This document shows, in pieces, positions 1 to 6,046 of a stretch of DNA of 12,534 nucleotides (its first letter is position 1; every line of letters starts with the position of its first letter). The position numbers and the translations under genes are program-made. The DNA is taken from NCBI GenBank assembly GCA_003647605.1, contig QMND01000007.1:1-12534 (forward strand), written 5' to 3'. This DNA comes from Candidatus Shapirobacteria bacterium. Lineage in GTDB: Bacteria; Patescibacteriota; Microgenomatia; UBA12405. The notes beneath the pieces were generated by a model that saw nothing but the letters and a program-made list of their open reading frames with translations, had not been told where the DNA came from and did no database searches.

Positions 1-107
1 AAACAAACCTATACTTATTATTACATCTTATTAATACAAATATTCTTTATATAATTATTATGGTAACTAGTGAAAAAAATAAATTTTATATTATTTTAAG
101 TAACTAC

Positions 108-136
108 TCGACACAATTTATTTTTATATATATAAT
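108..136 (+). promoter_or_regulatory. Strong sigma70-type promoter upstream of GC-shifted segment
   Basis: A -35 hexamer TCGACA (108-113, five of six consensus bases) and a perfect -10 TATAAT (131-136) are separated by exactly 17 bp. Transcription would be expected to start near 142-144, which is where the base composition changes from very AT-rich to about 42% GC. In such AT-rich DNA a TATAAT alone means little, but the matching -35 at ideal spacing makes this one of the two best promoters in the window. It would drive the 141-320 segment and possibly cysS. Confidence 0.6.
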
Positions 137-140
137 ACAC

Positions 141-325
141 ACAAAACAGAAAGAAGGCAAGAAAGACCAGGTCTCGCAGATCAATATTATCCAGAAGAAG
201 ACGGAAGACAAACCCGACAACTATATGGGGGAAGAGGGCGATATGAGTATGAACAAGAAGAATGCAATGGATATATTGTGCGAAGAAGAACACAAAAAAA
301 CTGGGGACATCACAGGGATAGATAA
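141..325 (+). other. Purine-rich, GC-shifted segment of unknown nature (leader RNA, small RNA or short CDS)
   Basis: Nothing in this pre-cysS stretch is recognised with confidence. About 75 of 180 bases at 141-320 are G or C, against far fewer in 1-140, and the + strand is strongly purine-biased. Two frames are open. The frame starting with ATG at 60 (to 356) uses many G/C-ending codons, unlike the neighbouring genes, and its first third lies upstream of the likely transcription start. The frame open from 104 to a TAA at 323-325 uses A/T-ending codons like the neighbours and encodes an Arg/Tyr/Glu-rich peptide (it includes YYPEEDGRQTRQLYGGRGR), but it has no ATG, GTG or TTG start. No tRNA, T-box core, SRP RNA or RNase P signature was seen. 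It could be a cysS leader, a small RNA, or a decayed or unusually started short gene. Confidence 0.35.
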
Positions 326-330
326 ACACA

Positions 331-352
331 AAATTGCAATTTGCTTTATAAT
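331..352 (+). promoter_or_regulatory. Candidate cysS proximal -10 with adjacent palindrome
   Basis: A perfect 12-bp palindrome (AAATTGCAATTT, 331-342) sits four bases before a perfect TATAAT (347-352). The -10 ends 13 bases before the cysS ATG, so a start near 359 would give a leader of only about seven bases. No convincing -35 is present at 324-329 (AAACAC). The palindrome would suit an operator, but palindromes of this size also occur by chance in AT-rich DNA. Confidence 0.35.
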
Positions 353-377
353 CTAAGCTAGAACTATGCTTAGATTA
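349..377. repeat. Inverted repeat spanning the cysS start codon
   Basis: TAATCTAAGC (349-358) is perfectly complementary to GCTTAGATTA (368-377), a 10-bp stem around a nine-base loop. TAG/CTA inside the loop can add three more pairs next to a bulged T. The ATG (366-368) lies in the loop with its G in the stem. If transcription begins at the upstream promoter (about 143), the hairpin would sequester the start of cysS. If it begins near 359, the repeat can act only as DNA, for example as an operator overlapping the -10. Confidence 0.55.
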
Positions 378-1802
378 CACAACACTGCCAGCCACAAACT
401 AGAAAAATTTAAACCTATTCACTCAGGTCAGGTTAATATGTATACCTGCGGTCCGACTATTTACGATTTTGCTCATATTGGCAATCTATCAGTTTATCTC
501 TTATCTGATTTACTTAAAAAGTATCTCCAATTTTCTGGCTACAAAGTCTTAGATGTCATGAATTTTACCGATGTTGATGACAAAACCATCAAGGCTTCTC
601 ATGCCCAAGGTGTTCCTTTATCCCAATATACTCAAAAATTTGGACAAGCCATTTTAGACGATTTCGACAAACTCAAAATTTCTAGACCCAAAGTAATTTG
701 TGAGGCTACCAAACATATTCCAGATATGATTAAACTAATTCAAACACTATTAGATAAAGGTTATGCCTATCAGGCCAAAGACAAAAGTGTTTATTACAAG
801 ATATCGGCCTTTAAAGACTACGGTAAATTTGCTGGCATTAATAAAAGGCAACTTAAAACAGGGGCTAGTGGTCGTATTAACTCAGATGAATACCAAAAAG
901 ACAATGCAGGCGATTTTGTTTTATGGAAAGCTTGGGATAAAGACGATGGCCAAGTTTTTTGGGATTCGCCTTTTGGTAAGGGTCGACCTGGTTGGCACAT
1001 TGAATGTTCAGCCATGAGCATGAAATACCTAGGTCCGTCATTTGATATTCATCTTGGTGGCGAAGACTTGATCTTTCCTCATCACCAGAATGAAATTGCT
1101 CAAAGTGAAGGAGCTACTGGTCAAAAATTTGTCAACTATTGGCTCCATCATGGTTTCTTGCGTATGTCCCAAAAGAAGATGAGCAAAAGTTTAGGTAATT
1201 TATATACTCTATCCCAAATTCTAGAAAAAGTACCCAACCCCATGGCCTTTCGCTATCTTATTTTGACTAGTCATTATCGTAAGGCTCTTAACTTCAGTTT
1301 TGATATTCTCCAAAGCGCCCAAAATACTCTCGATAAATTTTCCAATTTTATTGCTCGCCTTCGTCAACAACAGGATAAATCTCTAGATACTACTGATAAT
1401 CAGGCAAAAACTCAACAACTGATTGACATCGCTTTAACTGCCTTTACTGATTTTATGGATGATGATTTAAATACACCCCAAGCCATTGCTAGTCTTTTTA
1501 ACTTTATTAATCAGATAAATAAAATGATTGATAATGCTCAAGTGGGACCTATTGTGGCTCAACAAGTTTTAGATTTTTTAAAAAAAATAGATAAAGTTTG
1601 GGCTTTTATTTTCCCAGACAAAAAATTTGATCCTAAAAATGAGGATGCTACTCAAATAGGAAATATAATCAAGCAACGAGATTTAGCCAGACAAAACCAA
1701 GATTGGTCCAAAGCTGATAATTTAAAACAACAACTAGATCAAATGGGGGTAGAAATACAAGATAACCCAACTGGAACCAGTTGGAAGTGGAAAAAACAAT
1801 AA
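366..1802 (+). CDS. cysS: Cysteinyl-tRNA synthetase
   Basis: This class Ia aminoacyl-tRNA synthetase joins cysteine to tRNA-Cys in the cytoplasm using ATP. The product is 478 residues, close to the usual 460-480. The start is fixed because the first residues (MLRLHNT, then FKPIHSGQVNMYTCGPT) align with the normal N-terminus of the family. Visible features are the HIGH-type signature HIGN (37-40; the N form is also normal in Bacillus), the zinc-binding residues Cys28, Cys214, His239 and Glu243, the GRPGWHIECSAM core, and KMSKS (271-275) with SLGN after it. The C-terminal part holds the DDDLNTPQA segment and the tRNA-binding domain ending in TSWKWKKQ. No Shine-Dalgarno site is visible, and the start lies inside an inverted repeat. 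The next gene begins 42 bp downstream, so the two may be co-transcribed. Confidence 0.97.
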   Translation: MLRLHNTASHKLEKFKPIHSGQVNMYTCGPTIYDFAHIGNLSVYLLSDLLKKYLQFSGYKVLDVMNFTDVDDKTIKASHAQGVPLSQYTQKFGQAILDDFDKLKISRPKVICEATKHIPDMIKLIQTLLDKGYAYQAKDKSVYYKISAFKDYGKFAGINKRQLKTGASGRINSDEYQKDNAGDFVLWKAWDKDDGQVFWDSPFGKGRPGWHIECSAMSMKYLGPSFDIHLGGEDLIFPHHQNEIAQSEGATGQKFVNYWLHHGFLRMSQKKMSKSLGNLYTLSQILEKVPNPMAFRYLILTSHYRKALNFSFDILQSAQNTLDKFSNFIARLRQQQDKSLDTTDNQAKTQQLIDIALTAFTDFMDDDLNTPQAIASLFNFINQINKMIDNAQVGPIVAQQVLDFLKKIDKVWAFIFPDKKFDPKNEDATQIGNIIKQRDLARQNQDWSKADNLKQQLDQMGVEIQDNPTGTSWKWKKQ

Positions 1803-1810
1803 TTCCTAAT

Positions 1811-1849
1811 TGACACCATTTTCAAAAAGTGTCATATTTAAAATATGAC
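1811..1849. repeat. Two overlapping, mutually exclusive inverted repeats ending in a start codon
   Basis: TGACAC (1811-1816) pairs with GTGTCA (1829-1834). GTCATATTT (1831-1839) pairs with AAATATGAC (1841-1849), a 19-base near-perfect palindrome whose right arm contains the ATG at 1845-1847. The bases GTCA (1831-1834) belong to both structures, so only one can form at a time. Forming the first would leave the start codon accessible and forming the second would bury it. The stems are short and mostly A/T, so their stability is uncertain. Confidence 0.45.
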
Positions 1850-2624
1850 TGCCCCTCAAGATGACAATCGAAAACTACAACAACTATTGGAAGAATATAA
1901 GGAACAATTAAAAAAGACTCAAAAAGGTAGCGATTCAACCACTCAAACTCCTGTTTCTCAGACACCACCAAAAGTAGTTTCAAAGTTGCCTAATTTATCT
2001 AAACCTAATTTTACCGATAAACTGCCCCCATTACCTCCGTTATCTAAAAAACCAAGTATTCCTCCTGTGCACCACCTGCCACCTCTACCTAAATTACCCC
2101 AAACTCCAACTTCTTTTCCCCAACCAAAACCAAAATTAACTCATAAATTACCTAATTCACCCAAAGACACTAAACCACTACCCCCCCTGCCACCATTACC
2201 AAAAGTGACTCACAAATTACCCGATTTACCTCAACCACCTCAATCAGTTTCAACTTCTAAACATCAATTAACTAACAAATTACCCCCATTACCTCCGTTA
2301 TCTAAAAAACCAGGTATTCCTCCTATGCCTAATTTACCACCTCTGTCGAAATTGCCCAAGTTACCCAATTTGCCTAAGCCTCCTCAACCAGTCTCGACTT
2401 CAAAAACAGCATCATTGCCTTCTTCAAATTCGCCCACAGCTAAACCTATTTCTAAATCAAAATCTTTTGACACCTTCTTCAAATATCTTTTTTATTTTTC
2501 CGTTTTAGTTTTCTTTTTTATAATCCTTCTTTTAGCTAGGGATTATCTTAAACTAAGAAAAATAGGATCAATGTCTCAGCTCAAAGAAACACCTATTACT
2601 ACAGACAACAAGCTTAATCAATAA
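1845..2624 (+). CDS. Proline-rich single-pass membrane protein, unknown function
   Basis: The family is not recognised. The 259-residue product has a charged helical N-terminus (about 6-27, coiled-coil-like), a long proline-rich region (about 36-201), one hydrophobic membrane segment (about 213-231, FYFSVLVFFFIILLL) and a basic to polar tail of about 28 residues. There is no signal peptide, so the proline-rich part comes first and is probably cytoplasmic, although Lys/Arg on both sides of the helix leave topology open. Prolines number about 53 and leucines are frequent, in units such as KLPPLPPLSKKP (59-70 and 145-156) and THKLP/TNKLP. PPP never occurs. The design suggests a flexible tether or a scaffold for proline-binding partners, which is inference. 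The gene lies 42 bp after cysS, with no Shine-Dalgarno site and with its ATG in an inverted repeat. Confidence 0.75.
   Translation: MTAPQDDNRKLQQLLEEYKEQLKKTQKGSDSTTQTPVSQTPPKVVSKLPNLSKPNFTDKLPPLPPLSKKPSIPPVHHLPPLPKLPQTPTSFPQPKPKLTHKLPNSPKDTKPLPPLPPLPKVTHKLPDLPQPPQSVSTSKHQLTNKLPPLPPLSKKPGIPPMPNLPPLSKLPKLPNLPKPPQPVSTSKTASLPSSNSPTAKPISKSKSFDTFFKYLFYFSVLVFFFIILLLARDYLKLRKIGSMSQLKETPITTDNKLNQ
2019..2066 (+). repeat. Direct repeat copy 1 within proline-rich gene
   Basis: This 48-bp unit matches a second copy 258 bp downstream at 45 of 48 positions. It encodes KLPPLPPLSKKPSIPP. Conservation at the DNA level, including synonymous sites, points to a recent internal duplication or ongoing recombination rather than convergence on proline-rich protein sequence. 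Confidence 0.85.
2277..2324 (+). repeat. Direct repeat copy 2 within proline-rich gene
   Basis: This is the partner of the 2019-2066 unit, differing at three bases, one of which changes Ser to Gly (KLPPLPPLSKKPGIPP). The 258-bp offset is a multiple of three (86 codons), so recombination between copies would delete or duplicate protein sequence in frame. Confidence 0.85.
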
Positions 2625-2653
2625 ACTTCTTTAAGAAGACGCAAAACAACTTG

Positions 2654-2682
2654 TTGACCTGTTTTATTAATGAGGTTATAAT
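2654..2682 (+). promoter_or_regulatory. Main promoter of the rpoB-rpoC-rpsL-rpsG operon
   Basis: TTGACC (2654-2659) and TATAAT (2677-2682) are separated by 17 bp, eleven of twelve consensus bases at ideal spacing. The expected transcription start is near 2689, giving a leader of roughly 58 bases before the rpoB ATG. It lies 29 bp after the stop codon of the proline-rich gene, so rpoB can be transcribed independently of cysS. Confidence 0.8.
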
Positions 2683-2696
2683 ACCAAGACCTTTTT

Positions 2697-2722
2697 AGCT
2701 AGCGAAAGCTCAGCTTTTTTTT
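2697..2722 (+). terminator. Intrinsic terminator or attenuator in the rpoB leader
   Basis: AGCT-AGC (2697-2703), a GAAA tetraloop (2704-2707), then GCT, one bulged C (2711) and AGCT (2712-2715) form a seven-pair hairpin, followed directly by eight T residues (2715-2722). It is oriented for the + strand only. The hairpin begins only about eight bases after the predicted start of the 2654-2682 promoter. It can end read-through from cysS and the proline-rich gene, but must also act on the operon's own short leader transcript. That makes attenuation possible. The stem is short, so efficiency is uncertain. Confidence 0.65.
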
Positions 2723-2730
2723 GTTATAAA
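2722..2730 (+). promoter_or_regulatory. Possible second rpoB promoter (extended -10)
   Basis: TGTTATAAA fits an extended -10 element (TG, one base, TATAAA) directly after the terminator T-tract, with no matching -35 at 2702-2707. A start near 2737 would leave about ten bases before the rpoB ATG. If real, it would give terminator-independent transcription of rpoBC. Confidence 0.3.
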
Positions 2731-2746
2731 CCACATCTAAAAATTG

Positions 2747-5700
2747 ATGAGTCAAAATAAACGAGTTGTTTGGGGGAAAAAACATCCTAATCTTCCTAAA
2801 CTAAATCTAATTCACCTCCAAAAGGATTCTTGGAATGAATTTTTAAAAAACGATTTAGAAAAAACCATTAAATCGATTTCGCCTACCAGTGATTACACTT
2901 CCAATAATTGGTTATTAGAGCTAAAAGAAATTTTTGTAGATTCACCAAAATTCAGTCCTGATTTTGCTAAAAGCAAAGGATTGAATTATTCTGTTCCTCT
3001 TAGGCTTCAAACCAAATTAACCAATAAAAGAACTGGTCAGACTAAAGAAGAAAATGTTTTTCTTCTTAATCTTCCCACTATGACAGCCGAGGGAACTTTT
3101 ATTATTAACGGCATAGAAAGGGGAATTATAAATCAATTAGTCAGATCTCCTGGTATTTATTTTACCAAAGAAACAGACAAAAGTACCGGAAAAACACTTT
3201 TTAATGCAGAAATTCGTCCAACCAGAGGTTCATGGCTAGAATTTTTTGTTGGCAAAAAAAATGTTATTTTCGCCAGAATAGATCGCAAAAAGAAAATGCC
3301 AGCCACTGTTCTGCTTAGAGCTACCTGTGGTATGTCAGACAAAGATTTGGTTAAAGAATTCTCTGACTTTATTGGCGACACAATTCAAGCCGATCCTTCC
3401 AAAAACAAAGATGAAGCTATTATAGAGTTTTATAAAAAACTTAGACCTGGTGAACCTGCTGTTTTAGAAAATGCTGAAAAGTTTTTTAAAGATCGTTTTT
3501 TCAACTTAAGAACTTATGAATTAGGTAAAGTGGGTAGATATAAAATTAACCGGAAATTTAACCAAAAATTAGATGATAGCAATCAAGACAATTGGGTTAT
3601 TAGGAGAGAAGATTTAATAAACACCATTAAATACCTCGTTAAATTGCAAAAAGGCGAGGAAACCAAAGTTGATGATATTGATAGTTTAGCTAACCGAAGA
3701 TTAAGAAGAGCTGGTGAAATTGTAGCCCAAATAGCCATTAAACCCTCCTTACTTAGATTCGAAAGAATGATTAAGGAAAGAATGAGTTTAATTAGCACCA
3801 AGGAGATGCCTTCACCCTCCCAAATGATTAATCCCCAACCTCTAGTTTCTTCTCTTAATACTTTTTTCCGTTCTAACCAACTTTCTGCTATTTTAGATCA
3901 AACCAATCCTTTGTCTGAATTAGATCTTCTTCGTCGGGTTACGGTGGTTGGAGTTGGTGGTTTAAGTCGAGAAAGAGCCGCTTTTTCTATTCGAGATGTT
4001 CACATTAGTCAATATGGGCGTATCTGTGCTGTTCGTTCACCAGAAGGACCTAACATTGGTTTGGTTACCTACTTAGCCCTGTATAGTCAAGTCGATGATT
4101 ATGGCTTTATATTATCTCCTTATCGAAAAGTTATTAAAGAAAAAAATAATTACAAAATTTCTGATAAATTTGTTTATTTAGATGCCGAGCAAGAATGGGA
4201 TTATCACATTTCCCACTTAAACATTGACATTGATGATAATAATTATATAACCCAAAAATGGGTACCTATTCGTTTTAATGGACAATTCTTAGAAGGTCCA
4301 GTTGATCAACTAGACTACATAGATTTAGTTCCTAACCAGATAGTTGGAACATCAGCTTCTCTGATTCCTTTTGTTTCTCACGACGATGCTACCAGAGCCT
4401 TGATGGGTTCTCATATGCAATGTCAAGCCGTTCCTTTGGTTAAAACAGAGGCTCCTATTGTTGGAACTGGAATGGAAGCTAGTATTGCTACAGCTTTGCA
4501 TCGAAGTATCAAAGCCAATAATCCTGGTCAGGTAGTTGAAGTTCAAGCCGACAAAGTGGTTATTAAATTAGACAAAAAGGCCAAAAAAGATGATTACCGA
4601 GAATTTTCTAGTCAATTAAGTCAAGATGGTAAATTAGAGACATATAGTCTATTTAAGTTTAATCGAACCAGTCCTTATGGAACTTGTTACAACCAAAGAG
4701 TTATTGTCAATTTGGGTGATAAAGTAAACAAAGGTGACTTGCTCATAGACGGACCCTCCACCGACGATGCTTTCTTATCAATTGGCAAAAATGTTTTAGT
4801 TGCTTACACCTCTATAGACGGTTTAACATTCGAAGATTCTTTTGTCATCTCTGATCGTTTAGTAAAAGAAGATGTTTTAACATCAATCCAAATTTACCAA
4901 TATGTGGCTCAAGTGGTTGAAACCAAACTAGGCTCTGAAGAGTTAACCAAAGATATCCCCAATGTTTCCGAGAACGAATTAGCCAAACTTACTGAAGATG
5001 GAATTGTTATGCTAGGTGCCAATGTAAACTCTAATGATATTTTAGTTGGCAAAGTCGAACCTAGAGGAGAAAAAGAATTAACAGCTGAGGAAAGACTATT
5101 AAGAGCCATTTTTGGAGAAAAGGCCAAAGATGTTAAAGACACAAGTTTAAGAGTTCCCCACGGAGAAGGTGGAGTAGTTATAAAAGTAGATATTTTAGAC
5201 AAAGATAGTGGTGATGAACTTGGCCCAGGTGTCAATAAAATTGTCAAAGTATTTGTAGCTCAAATGAGAAGAATTCAACAAGGTGACAAAGTTTCTGGAA
5301 GACATGGAAATAAGGGTGTTATTTGTAGAGTTATGCCTCAAGCAGATATGCCTTATTTAGAAGATGGCACTCCTGTTGATATGTTAATTTCTCCTCTTTC
5401 AGTTATTTCCAGAATGAATTTAGGTCAATTATTAGAAAATAATTTAGCTTTTGCTGGCCAGAAATTAGGTAAAAAATACTCTGTCCCTGTTTTTGAAAAA
5501 TATTCAGAAGAAAGAATTGCTAAAGAGATGGAAAAAGCCAACCTTCCTATCGATGGCAAAATTCAACTTTATGATGGTCGAACAGGATTGCCTTTTGATC
5601 AAAAAACCCTTACTGGAATCAGTTACATACTAAAACTAGTTCATATGATTGATGATAAAGTTCATGCTAGGTCTACTGGTCCTTATTCTTTAGTTACTCA

Positions 5701-6046
5701 ACAACCATTAGGTGGTAAAGCTAGAATGGGAGGTCAAAGATTAGGAGAAATGGAAGTTTGGGCCTTAGAAGCTCATCGAGCTGCTCATACTCTTCAAGAG
5801 ATGTTAACTATTAAGTCTGATGATATTGAAGGGAGATCGAAAGCTTTCCAATCCATTATTAAAGGTTTGCCAATTCCAAAACCTTCTACACCAGAATCGT
5901 TTAAGGTTTTAACCAAAGAATTAGCTGGTCTTGGTATTAATATATCACCAGTGTTTCCAATTAAATCAGATTTAGAAACAAAAGAAGATTCCGATCAAGT
6001 TGAAAATTTAAAAGAGGTTAAACAAAAAGAGGAAAAAATTAAATGA
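2747..6046 (+). CDS. rpoB: DNA-directed RNA polymerase beta subunit
   Basis: This is the beta subunit of the core polymerase, forming one half of the active cleft. The start is taken as ATG 2747 (MSQNKRVVWG) rather than the adjacent in-frame TTG at 2744. The 1099-residue product is short for the family (about 1190 in Bacillus, 1342 in E. coli) and lacks the large lineage inserts of E. coli. Recognised parts are the N-terminal lobes (GTFIINGIERGIINQLVRSPG), the rifampicin pocket (about 376-403), PEGPNIGL, the acidic pair Glu696-Asp697, GDKVSGRHGNKGV (846-858, with Lys848 and Lys856 corresponding to active-site lysines 1065 and 1073 of E. coli) and the C-terminal clamp segment ending near GLGINISP, followed by a charged tail of about 25 residues. 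No Shine-Dalgarno site is visible. It overlaps rpoC by four bases. Substitutions at normally conserved positions are listed as findings. Confidence 0.98.
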   Translation: MSQNKRVVWGKKHPNLPKLNLIHLQKDSWNEFLKNDLEKTIKSISPTSDYTSNNWLLELKEIFVDSPKFSPDFAKSKGLNYSVPLRLQTKLTNKRTGQTKEENVFLLNLPTMTAEGTFIINGIERGIINQLVRSPGIYFTKETDKSTGKTLFNAEIRPTRGSWLEFFVGKKNVIFARIDRKKKMPATVLLRATCGMSDKDLVKEFSDFIGDTIQADPSKNKDEAIIEFYKKLRPGEPAVLENAEKFFKDRFFNLRTYELGKVGRYKINRKFNQKLDDSNQDNWVIRREDLINTIKYLVKLQKGEETKVDDIDSLANRRLRRAGEIVAQIAIKPSLLRFERMIKERMSLISTKEMPSPSQMINPQPLVSSLNTFFRSNQLSAILDQTNPLSELDLLRRVTVVGVGGLSRERAAFSIRDVHISQYGRICAVRSPEGPNIGLVTYLALYSQVDDYGFILSPYRKVIKEKNNYKISDKFVYLDAEQEWDYHISHLNIDIDDNNYITQKWVPIRFNGQFLEGPVDQLDYIDLVPNQIVGTSASLIPFVSHDDATRALMGSHMQCQAVPLVKTEAPIVGTGMEASIATALHRSIKANNPGQVVEVQADKVVIKLDKKAKKDDYREFSSQLSQDGKLETYSLFKFNRTSPYGTCYNQRVIVNLGDKVNKGDLLIDGPSTDDAFLSIGKNVLVAYTSIDGLTFEDSFVISDRLVKEDVLTSIQIYQYVAQVVETKLGSEELTKDIPNVSENELAKLTEDGIVMLGANVNSNDILVGKVEPRGEKELTAEERLLRAIFGEKAKDVKDTSLRVPHGEGGVVIKVDILDKDSGDELGPGVNKIVKVFVAQMRRIQQGDKVSGRHGNKGVICRVMPQADMPYLEDGTPVDMLISPLSVISRMNLGQLLENNLAFAGQKLGKKYSVPVFEKYSEERIAKEMEKANLPIDGKIQLYDGRTGLPFDQKTLTGISYILKLVHMIDDKVHARSTGPYSLVTQQPLGGKARMGGQRLGEMEVWALEAHRAAHTLQEMLTIKSDDIEGRSKAFQSIIKGLPIPKPSTPESFKVLTKELAGLGINISPVFPIKSDLETKEDSDQVENLKEVKQKEEKIK
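6028..6033 (+). promoter_or_regulatory. Shine-Dalgarno site of rpoC
   Basis: AGAGGA lies inside the end of rpoB, nine bases before the overlapping ATG at 6043. It is the only clear purine-rich ribosome site among the genes here. It favours 6043 over the second in-frame ATG at 6049 and fits coupled translation across the ATGA overlap. Confidence 0.6.

Noticed and set aside
50-55. TATAAT at 50-55 as a further promoter
   Set aside because: There is no recognisable -35 at 27-32 (CTTATT), and the surrounding 140 bases are so AT-rich that such hexamers are expected by chance.
60-356. 98-codon open frame before cysS
   Set aside because: Its first third is AT-rich sequence containing the promoter at 108-136, and its codon endings are unlike the neighbouring genes. 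No family resemblance or ribosome site was seen. Discussed as part of the unknown 141-325 segment instead.
141-365. T-box or tRNA gene upstream of cysS
   Set aside because: No T-box AGGGTGG-type core, specifier hairpin or cloverleaf was seen on either strand.
402-485. HIGN instead of HIGH in cysteinyl-tRNA synthetase
   Set aside because: HIGN is also the normal form in Bacillus and other bacteria, so it is not unusual.
2744-2746. TTG as the rpoB start
   Set aside because: An ATG follows immediately in frame at 2747 and there is no Shine-Dalgarno site favouring the TTG.
4909-5247. 112-codon antisense frame within rpoB
   Set aside because: It lies wholly opposite conserved rpoB coding sequence and has a Ser/Leu-rich shadow composition and no recognisable domain. 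The same applies to the other antisense and out-of-frame openings inside cysS, rpoB, rpoC and rpsL.
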